The position numbers were made by a program, and so were the translations under genes. A DNA stretch of 64,000 nt from Rhizobium leguminosarum bv. trifolii WSM1325 (GTDB lineage Bacteria > Pseudomonadota > Alphaproteobacteria > Rhizobiales > Rhizobiaceae). The stretch is taken from NCBI GenBank assembly GCA_000023185.1, contig CP001625.1, positions 372,001 to 436,000 of the forward strand. Direction: 5' to 3'. The notes under the pieces are model-generated. The model was given only the letters and a program-made list of their open reading frames with translations. It was not told where the DNA came from and searched no databases. Below, piece after piece: positions 9,791-18,188 of the stretch (the stretch's first letter is position 1; each line of letters opens with the position of its first letter).

Positions 9791-10321
9791 ATGACTGATG
9801 CCCGGACAGCCTTTCAAGATACGCTCGCCCAGCTCACGGCCTTAACCTACCCGTGTGACAGCGGGTTCTCGTTCCGGTTCTCCGTCGAGTATCTGAAAAG
9901 AGGTCGGATCTGCTATCAGTTTCGGGGTCGGAGCTGCAGCGGGCTCGCCGATCTCGCCGGTTACCGTATCAACATGATTGGCGGCACGATCAGCGCCTTT
10001 CCAGGGAACGCAGTAGTAACGGCTATCGATGCCTTCGAAGACAACGCCCTCATAGCTTTTTATGTGGGAGAAGAGTTCCAGACCGGCGCAATCACAACCG
10101 AGCTCTTGACAATAGTTGCGACCATGCCGGAGGTCCTCCTCGTCGAGCTCGAAACCATTCTAGCCGATGACAGGCCCGCACGTGCGTCCTTAACTCGTCT
10201 TGCCTTGGTCGGATTCGAGCAGGGCACCGCAGGATCGTCACCACGAGACAAGTCATGTCATTTGTGCGTGGATCATCTCCTTCATCCCTACTGGTGTCAT
10301 GACAGATACATGTTGCTGTAG
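9791..10321 (+). CDS. hypothetical protein, 176 aa
   Basis: I do not recognise this protein. It looks soluble and globular for residues 1-~140, with alternating hydrophobic beta-type stretches (YRINMIGGTISAF, NALIAFYVGEEFQ) and a helix (ITTELLTIVATMPEVLLVEL). The last ~35 residues are Cys/His-rich and unlike the rest, perhaps a frameshifted tail. There is no ribosome-binding site, but a GSR-type promoter ends 9 bases upstream, which fits leaderless translation. It diverges from the cyanophycin operon. Confidence 0.5.
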   Translation: MTDARTAFQDTLAQLTALTYPCDSGFSFRFSVEYLKRGRICYQFRGRSCSGLADLAGYRINMIGGTISAFPGNAVVTAIDAFEDNALIAFYVGEEFQTGAITTELLTIVATMPEVLLVELETILADDRPARASLTRLALVGFEQGTAGSSPRDKSCHLCVDHLLHPYWCHDRYMLL

Positions 10322-10680
10322 CTGCTGCTTTGCGGCCGGTTATAGATCGATGGATGGGTTCCCTCAAATCCCACTCGTCGGCCGGGCAGAAAACCGCAGC
10401 TCGCTTGGTGACGCGCCGTGCTCAAATTCGTTTGCAAGAAGCGCCGCGCGAACGTTCCCGTCATCAACACCTCCGACACAAAGGTTGCGCTGATACGCCC
10501 ATTGACCCGAGCTTTTGCCTTCCCCGCTGCTCAGGATGATGAATCGCTACGACGGCCATTGCGGAAAGCAGCGCTTTGGAGCGCCGCCTGCTGACGGTTA
10601 GTTCCTCCAATCTTCAAAGCTGGACAGGGGAGCCGCGGGACACCCTGGAAGTTAGATCGCCTTCAACTCAGGAGAGAAAC
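10322..10680. other. no confident gene
   Basis: Short overlapping frames only. A plus-strand stretch near 10420-10615 reads like a broken coding sequence in more than one frame, but I cannot name it. A good ribosome-binding site (AGGAG) just before 10681 belongs to the next gene. Confidence 0.3.
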
Positions 10681-11192
10681 ATGCCCGACGCACGACACGA
10701 AACCCTTATCGTCACAGCCTAAAGAACGCACACGCCATGGAAAACCAAGCTCTGTCGATCATGCGTCCTCAGGTCGCTCGCATCGAAAGCTATCCCGAGG
10801 TCGCCCGCCGTCTTGAGCAGCACATCAAAGAGACGGAGGGTCAGATTGGACGCATTGACGAGTTGCTAGATCAGTTCGGCGCTGACAGTTCTACGTTGAA
10901 GGATTTTGCCCTCTCCTTCTCCGGAAGCATGGCGGCGATGGGGCATACGATAGCAGGTGACGAAATCCTCAAGAACTCGTTCGCCAACTTTGCATTCGAG
11001 AATTTTGAAATCGCAGCTTATAAATCGCTCCTCATCCTTGCTGAGCTTGGCGGTCACGGAAATGTAACCTGCGCGCGCCTGGCGAACTTGAAAGAAGAAC
11101 AGGCAATGGCCCAGTGGCTGGACGAGAACGTGGCTGCTGTCACTACCAGGTTCGCAAGCCTCAAGGAAGATGGGCGGACTGCCAAGGCCTAA
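10681..11192 (+). pseudogene. YciE-type ferritin-like protein (DUF892), frameshifted at codon 13
   Basis: The family start MPDARHETLIV is present at 10681 with an AGGAGAG ribosome-binding site, but translation hits TAA at 10720. One missing base near 10718 would restore LKNAHAMENQALSIM and the rest of the 151-residue frame, which ends KEDGRTAKA. The downstream part from ATG 10737 is intact and looks like the helical DUF892 stress family, but that ATG has no ribosome-binding site. It is either a recent pseudogene, a sequencing error, or expressed from the internal ATG. Confidence 0.75.
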
Positions 11193-11432
11193 CTGCAATA
11201 GGTGTTTCCGATTAGCACGACCAGCACCGGGTCGCGTTTGCCCACTCGACGGAGGCACTGGAATGAACCTCGTCTCCCTAGGTGATCAAAGACATCGGGT
11301 GGATGCCGACAGAACGCGGGATTGACGCGGGCCAGATAAAAAGTTGGCACGAACCAATTTGTACGGACCAACGCGAGCCCGGCGGTGATGTCTGATTTTC
11401 CAAGCCATTGCGAGCACAGAGGAGGCACTTGG

Positions 11433-11663
11433 ATGCCGAAAGATTCCGAAGTAGAAATCCGCCGTCGAGCTTATGACGTTTGGATAAGGGAGGGCTCACC
11501 CGCTGGATGGGACCGAGAACAATGGGAGCGCGCTTCTGAAGAATTGCGCGCGGTGGCATTCCAACCGCCGGCTTTAGCTGAAATGTCCATGGAAGAGTTA
11601 GGCCAGCAGCCCGAGGCGGCGACGAGGCCATGGCGACTGCCCCAGTGCATCTCCTCGCTGTAG
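11433..11663 (+). CDS. DUF2934 family small protein
   Basis: The 76-residue product begins MPKDSEVEIRRRAYDVWIRE and continues GSPAGWDREQWERA, the DUF2934 motif common in small rhizobial stress-associated proteins of unknown function. ATG 11433 follows AGAGGAGG at good spacing, so I prefer it to the longer frame from 11385. It lies between two pieces of a sigma-factor remnant on the opposite strand, suggesting that it was inserted or retained during rearrangement. No GGAAC motif precedes it. Confidence 0.7.
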   Translation: MPKDSEVEIRRRAYDVWIREGSPAGWDREQWERASEELRAVAFQPPALAEMSMEELGQQPEAATRPWRLPQCISSL

Positions 11664-11794
11664 TTCGGGAAGCTTGCTGCGGCGCCACCGGTGTCTGTTG
11701 TCGCCCAATAATCCCATCGCTTGGCAGCGAGAGGTTTCTCCCCCAACGGCGATTCTTCCGATTGCGCCGGGGTGCTATCCGGTGGGCGAGCGCC

Positions 11795-11926
11795 TTTAAC
11801 ATCGTATCCTGCGTGAGATCCGTCTGCATCTGTGCAGATCGCTCGAGCTGCTTTACAAACCGGCGCACTGTCGGCATCAACGAACAATTTCCCTTTCCAT
11901 TTCGGCACCTGCTGAACCCGGTCCAC
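11795..11926 (-). pseudogene. 5' remnant of an EcfG-like sigma factor gene
   Basis: The minus strand encodes MPTVRRFVKQLERS and TDLTQDTMLKALAH, matching region 2 of the intact sigma factor at 21068-21595 (MPAVHRFAMRFERS, DDLTQDTMLKALAH). The first codons are frameshifted relative to the rest, and similarity stops after the LAH motif. A shorter match to the NTYC region of the same gene appears on the minus strand near 11240-11193. The promoter of the lost gene survives at 11982-11958. Confidence 0.8.
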
Positions 11927-11957
11927 TCATATCCCTCTCCTACTGTGCTGGAACAGG

Positions 11958-11982
11958 AATGGGCATGGCGTCTGCGCGTTCC
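11958..11982 (-). promoter_or_regulatory. orphaned EcfG-type promoter of the sigma remnant
   Basis: Exact GGAAC-N18-TT on the minus strand. Sequence around it (GGAACGCG, then CCAT and CATTC) resembles the promoter of the intact sigma gene at 21017. Confidence 0.65.
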
Positions 11983-12105
11983 GAACGGTTCGAGAACCGC
12001 GCGGTAACGTACGGGAATTTTTCCGATGCAGCTTTGATCGTCAGCGAGATTTTGGCTCGAACGACACGCCTGCAGCCTTTAACTGGTGAAATTCGTGGGT
12101 GGCAT

Positions 12106-12130
12106 GGAACCGAAACCGCCATGAGTTGTT
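12106..12130 (+). promoter_or_regulatory. EcfG-type promoter of Mn-catalase
   Basis: Exact GGAAC-N18-TT, 30 bases before the ATG at 12161. The same promoter-plus-leader arrangement is kept in the Mn-catalase remnant at 19157. Confidence 0.75.
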
Positions 12131-12160
12131 CGTGTGGCTTCACATCAGAGGAGAGTCTCC

Positions 12161-12988
12161 ATGTTTTATACCGACGGTAAGCTGCAATATCCTGTCCGGG
12201 TTGAGAACCCCGATCCCCTGTTCGCGCGCGCCTTGCAGCAGGCGATCGGCGGCGTCGAGGGCGAGATCCGCGTGGCGATGCAATATTTCTTTCAGGCATG
12301 CGGCGCTCGCGGGGACCCCAAGTTCCGCGACCTGTTGATGAACACCGCTGCGGAAGAACTCGGACATATCGAAATGCTCGCGACCGCGGTTGCCATGAAC
12401 CTCGAGGGCGCGCCGCTCAAACTCAAAGAGCAAATTGCCGCCGATCCGATCGGGGGAGCCGTCCTTGGCGGCATCAACCTCAAGAACCTGCTTTCTGCCG
12501 GACTTTCGGCGATGCCCGTCGATTCCGACGGCGTGCCATTCGACATGTCGCATATCTATGCAAGCGGAAACATTGCCGCGGATATGACCGCGAACGTAAC
12601 TGCCGAATCGACCGGGCGGGTGCTAGCTGTCCGCCTGTTCAACATGACGAACGATCCTGGCATGAAGGATATGTTATCCTTTCTGATCGCCCGCGATACC
12701 ATGCACCAGAACCAGTGGCTAGCCGCTCTCGAGGAATTGGGCGGGACATCGGGTGTATTCCCAATCCCAAACAGCTTTCCGCAAGAGCAGGAAAAGCAGG
12801 AATTCAGCTATACCTTCCTCGGCTTTCAAGCCGACGCCAGCGATCCGGTCCCCGGCCGGTGGTCACAGGGTTCCTCTGTTGATGGAAAGGGCGAATTCAC
12901 CTCCATGCCTATGACGGCAGCGCTTGGACAGAAACCGGTGCTCGGTCCGGCAAAACCGAACAGCGGTGCGCAGACGGAGCAGCTCTGA
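12161..12988 (+). CDS. manganese catalase
   Basis: This 275-residue non-haem catalase disproportionates hydrogen peroxide at a dinuclear Mn site. Ferritin-like helices supply the expected ligands: Glu35 (GEIRVAMQY), Glu66 and His69 (AEELGHIEM), then a second Glu/His pair in the AESTGR and DTMHQNQW helices. ATG 12161 follows AGAGGAGAG, so the upstream in-frame codons are excluded. It is driven by a GSR-type promoter and diverges from the sigma remnant. Two partial copies lie at 4871-4982 and 19024-19104. Confidence 0.95.
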   Translation: MFYTDGKLQYPVRVENPDPLFARALQQAIGGVEGEIRVAMQYFFQACGARGDPKFRDLLMNTAAEELGHIEMLATAVAMNLEGAPLKLKEQIAADPIGGAVLGGINLKNLLSAGLSAMPVDSDGVPFDMSHIYASGNIAADMTANVTAESTGRVLAVRLFNMTNDPGMKDMLSFLIARDTMHQNQWLAALEELGGTSGVFPIPNSFPQEQEKQEFSYTFLGFQADASDPVPGRWSQGSSVDGKGEFTSMPMTAALGQKPVLGPAKPNSGAQTEQL

Positions 12989-13251
12989 GGTGACAGACGT
13001 CGGCGATATCGCCGGCGTCTTACCCAAACTTACGACTCGCATTCGAGAAGCCCAAACGCCTACTGGTCATTGCTGGGTCCCCGCGATGAAAATAAACCAA
13101 ATCGGTTTGCCAGCTCCGTAGCTTTGTCCGGTTCCCTGGACACGCTCCACCACGAGCAACCGGGCGCGGCTTGTCCCTGCTGCCGGTCCGGTTAACCGAC
13201 GGTACGTAACAATCGACTGATGATGCCGAACAGCCTATATTTGGAGAAGTT

Positions 13252-13620
13252 ATGGCTACACCGTTGGGACGAGTTCGTGGCCTTGGGTCAGCCAAAGGGG
13301 GGACGAGATCTTATGTTCGAAAGCAGGTATCTGGCATCGCGCTAGGCATTCTGACACGCCCTACCTGGTTGCCCTTGGGATATATTGCTCGGTCGCGACC
13401 GTGATGCCGCCGGGAGCTTTTGGGGCGCGCCCTCGCTGGCTTTCGTTATCCTGAGCGCCATTACATGGACATCGGGATGAGGATCATCATTGAGGACTAC
13501 GTTGGACAGTCCCATGAGAAAGCTGGCCTTGCTGTTTTTGAATGCTGCGTTCAGCTGGTCGGTTGCCTACTGTGTGCGTTTGCAATCCTGATGATGATGT
13601 TCGAATCCGCCTTGATGTGG
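13252..13620 (+). pseudogene. degenerate copy of the sdhD-like gene
   Basis: It starts MATPLGRVRGLGSAKGGT after a good ribosome-binding site, like the intact gene at 20556. Indels around 13350-13400 break the frame. The distal part (MDIGMRIIIEDYVGQ, LLCAFAILMMMF) is readable only in another frame and fuses with the hsp20 remnant near 13605. Confidence 0.85.
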
Positions 13621-13846
13621 TTGGCAAGCTCAAAGCGGCGCTGGAAGCTTAGCCGAGCGACGCTACGATGAAGATATTGCGCGTCGTCATCGCTGTCCGC
13701 CTTGCTTCCCGCGACCACGAGCAGGTTCTGCTCCTGCGTCATCGTCAGTTCGTCCTGGAAGAATCCCGCAGCCATTTCGACGTGGCATTCATCCTCGACC
13801 GTCTTGAGGATGTCGTAGGGCGGCCCGTTGTCGAAGGTGTCGATCC
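13604..13846 (-). pseudogene. hsp20 (alpha-crystallin) remnant
   Basis: The minus-strand frame contains the IbpA-type core: FDNGPPYDILKT, DELTMTQEQNLLVVAG and QYLHRSVA with FQRRFELANHIK. Both the N-terminal arm and the C-terminal beta-strand with the IXI-type motif are missing. The reading frame runs into antisense of the sdhD remnant, so the gene is truncated at both ends. Confidence 0.8.
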
Positions 13847-13925
13847 CGGCTGTGCTGGTACAATTGGGACCCGCCAAGTCCAGGAGACGCCGGCGGCGGC
13901 GAGTCTTGCATTCCTCCCTGCTCAG

Positions 13926-14045
13926 AATTCTTCCAGATCCTCGACCGCGAACTCGTTGAAAGTCGCCCAGAGCTGGAAAGCGAATGACTTCGAATCTGGA
14001 GTAGTTTCGGGTCGGCCTCGGCCGCCGCGGCAAACCGAGAGGTGC
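13926..14045 (-). pseudogene. remnant of the 67-aa gene found intact at 58450-58653
   Basis: The RFAAAAEADP motif and the following bases match the intact copy closely, but an indel moves the second half into another frame. The N terminus is absent. It lies directly downstream of nuoB. Confidence 0.75.
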
Positions 14046-14065
14046 GGCAATAGGAACGGTCGTAT

Positions 14066-14623
14066 CTATCGCTCGATCGTGCCGTTACGCCTGATTTTCT
14101 TCTGCAGGAGCAAGATGCCATAGAGCAATGCTTCAGCCGTTGGTGGGCAGCCTGGAACGTAGATATCCACGGGAACGACACGGTCGCAGCCACGCACGAC
14201 GGAATAGGAGTAGTGATAGTATCCGCCGCCATTGGCACAAGAGCCCATCGAGATTACGTATCGCGGCTCGGGCATCTGATCGTAAACCTTGCGAAGCGCT
14301 GGTGCCATCTTGTTGCAGAGCGTCCCCGCAACGATCATCAAATCGGACTGCCTGGGGCTGCCGCGCGGAGCAACACCAAACCTCTCGACGTCGTAGCGCG
14401 GCATCGACATTTGCATCATCTCGATGGCGCAGCATGCAAGGCCGAACGTCATCCACATCAACGAGCCGGTTCTGGCCCAGGTGATCAACTCATCCGTACT
14501 AGTGACGAGAAAGCCTTTGTCGGCCAGTTCGGCATTGATCATGCCCATGGTAGGATCGCCGCCGGTCTGCTCACCAGGATACTGGAAGTTCATTGGGCTG
14601 CGTGGGTGATCAGATTGAGACAT
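14066..14623 (-). CDS. nuoB: NADH-quinone oxidoreductase subunit B
   Basis: This 185-residue PSST subunit binds cluster N2, the last Fe-S centre before quinone. All four ligands appear present: Cys64-Cys65 (ACCAIEMM), Cys129 (GSCANGG) and Cys159 (PGCPPTAE). I choose ATG 14623, which has GGAG six bases upstream, over ATG 14635. It stands alone, ~10 kb from and opposite to nuoC-nuoD, with its own GSR-type promoter. No nuoA or other subunit is nearby. Confidence 0.94.
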   Translation of the reverse strand: MSQSDHPRSPMNFQYPGEQTGGDPTMGMINAELADKGFLVTSTDELITWARTGSLMWMTFGLACCAIEMMQMSMPRYDVERFGVAPRGSPRQSDLMIVAGTLCNKMAPALRKVYDQMPEPRYVISMGSCANGGGYYHYSYSVVRGCDRVVPVDIYVPGCPPTAEALLYGILLLQKKIRRNGTIER

Positions 14624-14649
14624 GAGGATCTCCATGTAGCGTAGAACTC

Positions 14650-14674
14650 AACAACCGAATGGTGACTGCGTTCC
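14650..14674 (-). promoter_or_regulatory. EcfG-type promoter of nuoB
   Basis: Exact GGAAC-N18-TT on the minus strand (GGAAC 14674-14670), 26 bases before the chosen nuoB start. Confidence 0.65.
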
Positions 14675-15051
14675 AAAACCCAACCGCACGGTCCAAAACC
14701 GTACCGAAACCAGTAATGACCGAGCTCTCCCGGGATCGCTCCAGGTGGAATAGCTGTCGCTAGCAGGGCGAATTCTGTCGGACGTCCATCGTTCCAGTCG
14801 CGGAAGTCGAGCTAGGGCGGATTAGCAGCGCAACGGAGATCTCGCAGATGCGATCGGCGGGTAGATTTCGCCGTCGCGATTTCAGCTATTTTGGCTGGCA
14901 GCGAGCTTGCATTCCTCGTCTTCGGAGTGGTGGACCGCACGAGAAAGAGCGCGTGAAGCCGAACCCCGCCTTCAACAGTTAAGCAGCGAAACGAGTTGCG
15001 CAAGGCAGCCACCCCGGATCATGTCCTATCGGAAAAAGGACCGGCATCTAC
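14675..15051. other. no gene seen
   Basis: No supported coding frame, RNA or repeat is visible here. Confidence 0.5.
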
Positions 15052-15420
15052 TTAAAGCTCCCCCATCAGCTTCGATACGTTGTCCCGGCCGAATGGAATG
15101 TTGCGCCCGTGGACGCGGATGTGGAGAACGACGCCAAGTGGGGCAGCGTCCAATGCCTTAAGGTAGTCGATTGCATCTTGCATCGTCGGCGTCTTTTCCT
15201 CGGTGAAAAAGCCATCCCGGACGAGTGTGATCGTGGTCGCGCACGCGCCATATATGGCCAAGGTCTCTTTCGCGCTGAAGTTATCGCTCCATCTCGCCTG
15301 CTCCAGTAGGGGCAAAATCCATTTCCGCCGGCGCCGGGTCAGTGCTGCTGTTGTTGGCCGCTGTCGCAGCGTCGGACTAGACTTTTCCCGGCGTGAAGAA
15401 AGCCAAATACGCCACCGCAA
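15052..15420 (-). CDS. hypothetical protein, start unclear
   Basis: The last ~80 residues look like a real small protein (NFSAKETLAIYGACATTITL, then MQDAIDYLKALDAAPLGVVL and an end DNVSKLMGEL). The N-terminal ~40 residues are Arg-rich and overlap the end of the upstream small membrane protein, so the true start is probably a non-ATG codon near 15350, or the 5' end is degraded. I do not recognise the family. Confidence 0.4.
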   Translation of the reverse strand: MRWRIWLSSRREKSSPTLRQRPTTAALTRRRRKWILPLLEQARWSDNFSAKETLAIYGACATTITLVRDGFFTEEKTPTMQDAIDYLKALDAAPLGVVLHIRVHGRNIPFGRDNVSKLMGEL

Positions 15421-15496
15421 TAATTACCGCGACGACAAAGATAGTCAGACCGAGTTTGACCATGCCTTTCGTGGCTCTTTGCGCTGTGTTGCTCAT
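15377..15496 (-). CDS. small single-pass membrane protein, 39 aa
   Basis: The peptide has a short polar N terminus (MSNTAQRATKG) followed by one strong hydrophobic segment (LTIFVVAVIIAVAYLAFF). It is too small to assign. The predicted GSR promoter ends so close (TT at 15506-15505) that transcription should begin at or near ATG 15496, suggesting a leaderless mRNA. ATG 15502 would lie upstream of that start site. Its 3' end overlaps the next frame. Confidence 0.5.
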   Translation of the reverse strand: MSNTAQRATKGMVKLGLTIFVVAVIIAVAYLAFFTPGKV

Positions 15497-15504
15497 GTCC
15501 ATAA

Positions 15505-15529
15505 AACATAGACGAAATATGGAAGTTCC
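15505..15529 (-). promoter_or_regulatory. EcfG-type promoter of the 39-aa membrane protein
   Basis: Exact GGAAC-N18-TT on the minus strand (GGAAC 15529-15525). Confidence 0.6.
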
Positions 15530-16100
15530 GCCGCTTGGCATGCTGACCTCACCGACGAAACAAGGCCGACTAATATTCCGGGCACCAGTAGCAGTTATCC
15601 GAACTGGCAGCCACGACATCCTGCCGAACTTTCTCGCGCGCCGCCGTTGGTTTGGATCAAAAGGCAACCGACCTACGCAAGTAAACGTGCTCTAAGAATG
15701 CTGATGGCATTGCAGAAGCGCGCGTTCCGCAAACGATCCACAGTTTGCTAGCTTGCGATGCATTGATTTGCGTCGGGTATCGCCAAGGGCAACGGCGGCT
15801 TATTCCGGCATTCTTCGTTCCGCGGGACGCTACAGAAAACCGATGTCAGAGCTGGAGCCTTAGTTTACACCGACAAACTGGCGGTCGAAACGAAAGCTGG
15901 AGCACGCGAGCTGCGGCCACTCTTGCTTCCTCCATTCGGCCAAATTTGGCCAGCGCGGCGGCCAAAGCGCATGAGTGGCGTTGGCCAGTTTTCATCCCGA
16001 AGTCAGATCAATGGCTGCCTATCACCACCCGCCGATAAAAGCCTGATCGAGCCTTCCTCTGTACGTTGACGGACATATCCGAAACGCGGGCTCTCTCGCA
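15530..16100. other. no gene seen
   Basis: Only weak, compositionally implausible frames. It separates two GSR-type promoters that point away from each other. Confidence 0.5.
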
Positions 16101-16125
16101 GGAACCCGGTCGTGTTTTTGAGGTT
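16101..16125 (+). promoter_or_regulatory. EcfG-type promoter
   Basis: Exact GGAAC-N18-TT, 39 bases before the ATG at 16165. Confidence 0.7.
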
Positions 16126-16164
16126 GGACCATAGTAACGATGTCCTAACCCAAAGGTGATACTC

Positions 16165-16506
16165 ATGATCATAAAGATCCTCGCAACGTCGGCGCTCGCA
16201 CTCACACTCGCGACATCCGCCATCGCCCAGTCGTCGGGAAGCTCGGGAAACTCGGGAAACTCGGGGGCTGCTAACGGCGGGACCTCGGGCAATAGCTCGT
16301 CGTCTGGCGGCGCCGCATCCGGGAGCGGCAACAGCGGCGGCAATTCTACTGGCACTGGAGCCGACGCTGGCAATCCCACGGACAGCACCAGCAATTCAGG
16401 TGCCTCCGGCGGCGATCCGAATGATTGCCAGCGCGCAGCGGGAACTGGCACCGGTAATCCTGCTCCCACCAGCTCGGCGCAATCCGGTGCGGCCAACGCT
16501 TGCTGA
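16165..16506 (+). CDS. secreted Ser/Gly/Asn-rich low-complexity protein
   Basis: The 113-residue product starts with a signal peptide (MIIKILATSALALTLATSAIAQ, cleavage likely after AIA). The mature ~90 residues are almost entirely Ser, Gly, Asn, Ala and Thr in SGNSG-like units, with two Cys near the end (NDCQRAAG and the terminal ANAC) that could pair. It should be an exported, disordered protein. ATG 16165 follows AAAGG. A GSR-type promoter lies upstream. Similar short secreted proteins occur in rhizobia, but I know no function. Confidence 0.75.
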   Translation: MIIKILATSALALTLATSAIAQSSGSSGNSGNSGAANGGTSGNSSSSGGAASGSGNSGGNSTGTGADAGNPTDSTSNSGASGGDPNDCQRAAGTGTGNPAPTSSAQSGAANAC

Positions 16507-16958
16507 GGTCTCTCGCGACAGGAAATGCCGCTGCTCTCTCGCCAGGATCACCATAAATGCTCCTTGAAAGCGGCATTTCCACCACTCTACATCCTCGGAG
16601 GGATCATGCGCAGCCGTCCAGTTGCAAAAATTTGCATAATGCTGCTTGATCCCCTTCCGGATCAGCGTTGCCCGAACGAGTGCTTCAACGCATGTCTTAG
16701 CGGTTTGCATCGGGCAACGCGTCATTAAATCGCCCTACGTCCGGCAAGCGATTTCGCTAAATGAGCAGTAGGGCTCTATCATGATATCGGCTCTGGCTGG
16801 CGTGGCCCCCAGAAGTTCTTCGGCGATGCAGCCGGCGAGCGACCTGGTTATGAAATGCGTGGATTTCAAGCGGAACCGACAGCAGTTTAGCTACCATTGA
16901 ACTTAGCGCAGGAACTTGAGGTGCGTTGCTGGAGTCTCCCGCTCAAAAGGAGCCCGTC
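16507..16958. other. no gene seen
   Basis: No supported coding sequence. GGAAC occurs near 16877 and 16912 but without a TT at the right spacing. Confidence 0.45.
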
Positions 16959-17115
16959 ATGGCAAAACTGAAGATTCCGAAAAAGGTCGGCGCATCACGC
17001 CGCGGAACCTCGGCTTTCGAATTGCTCGGTCGATGTCGCGCTGCGCCGGTCGGGGCGGCAAGTCGTCGACGTCATTGATCGCCGGGGGGATATCAAAGTG
17101 GCCTCGACCTCATAA
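16959..17115 (+). pseudogene. chimeric remnant: small Lys-rich ORF joined to the 3' end of an amylo-alpha-1,6-glucosidase gene
   Basis: ATG 16959, after a good AAGGAG, begins MAKLKIPKKVG, as in some small basic rhizobial proteins. From ~17004 the DNA instead matches the last ~110 bases of the glucosidase gene ending at 50530, readable in another frame as SNCSVDVALRRSGRQVV up to its stop at 17115. The match continues briefly past the stop. Both pieces are broken. Confidence 0.75.
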
Positions 17116-17249
17116 AGCGCTGCGATGATGGGAATAGCCTCGCCAGCGAGCTCCGCTCGCTTTGCATCAGCACACCCCGCGGCCATCGCCCGGTATGCGC
17201 CCTCAACATCGCGGATCGCGAACTTAGACTCGGCGAATATTAAGATTAT

Positions 17250-17977
17250 GGTCGTACGCGATCAACTGGCCTGTTGCTAGCGCCATCAGCCGCTGCGAGA
17301 TGATGGCCGGCGCCGGTCTCCCCTGCCGTTTCGTCAAACGTGGTCCGGCCCCAACCAGGATCACTCGCATATCGTCGGGCTGCAAGTTTTGGAAGTCGCG
17401 GCTGATCATGAAGTGAGCGAGCTCAAAAATCGCGACCGCCATTTGGACGCCTGTGGGTCCCCCGCCAATAACTGGCCTGCTTCTCAGCCTCGCTCTTCGC
17501 CCGCTCCGCTCGCTCGAAAGCCAGAAGCAGCCGATGGCGGATCTGGCGCGCCTCATGGATGCTCTTGAGGCTGGGCGCGAACGTCCGCCAAACATCGTGT
17601 CCAAAATAGTTCTAGTCAGAACCTGTCGCAAGGACGAGCTTATTATAGGAGAGCGAGTCGCCATCGGACAGTGATACGCTACGCGAGGATGGAGCCGACA
17701 CCTCAGCCATGATCTTGTTGAAGTTTTTGAGACGCGCGAGCGTCTTAGGAATGGGCTCGGCGATGTCGGCCGGCGACAAGGCTGCAGTGGCGATCTGATA
17801 AAGGAGCGGCTGAAAGAGATTATGGTTGCGTCGGTCAACGAGCGTGACCTTGATATCCCCAGCGGCACCGAGTTCGGTTGCGCACGCGAGACCGCCGAAA
17901 CCGCCGCCGATGATGACGACACGGCGGGAGGAGCGGCATTCTGCACCGATGGTAGCTCGATCTTCATTTACGTTCAT
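17250..17977 (-). pseudogene. type II NADH dehydrogenase (ndh) pseudogene
   Basis: The first ~120 residues are intact: the FAD-binding VVIIGGGFGGLACA, then TLVDRRNHNLFQPLLYQIA and LATGSD, followed by a stop. The downstream frames still show YFGHDVWRTFAPSLKS, VIGGGPTGVQMA (the NADH-binding Rossmann motif) and LVGAGPRL. At least two frameshifts separate these pieces and the C-terminal membrane-anchoring part is missing. An unassigned minus-strand stretch (IRDVEGAYRAMAAGCADAK) lies just beyond at 17222-17128. Confidence 0.85.
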
Positions 17978-18026
17978 CGAAAAAATTTTCGACTGCTTCG
18001 CCGATATCGCTTATTCAACCGACTCT

Positions 18027-18188
18027 TTATGTCGGGAGCCCGAGGCAGCGCAATGAAAGCAGGTCTTCCAGGGTAATCAGGGGGCCGAACAGGAGAAACG
18101 ACCACACCGGTCGCGTCGCGAAGAGGAGGCCAAGACCGAAGGCCGCCCAGATCGCCGCTGTGCGGAGTTCGCGCAGCATCTCAGTCAT
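18027..18188 (-). CDS. small membrane protein, 53 aa
   Basis: The frame MTEMLRELRTAAIWAAFGLG continues into a hydrophobic stretch that includes VWSFLLFGPLITLEDLL. Its ATG overlaps the end of the DUF2243 gene by eight bases, so it is very likely the third gene of that operon and part of the same unknown membrane process. No family name. Confidence 0.6.
   Translation of the reverse strand: MTEMLRELRTAAIWAAFGLGLLFATRPVWSFLLFGPLITLEDLLSLRCLGLPT

Noticed and set aside
16877..16935. Two GGAAC motifs before the 16959 ORF
   Set aside because: Neither has a TT or CGTT at the right distance.
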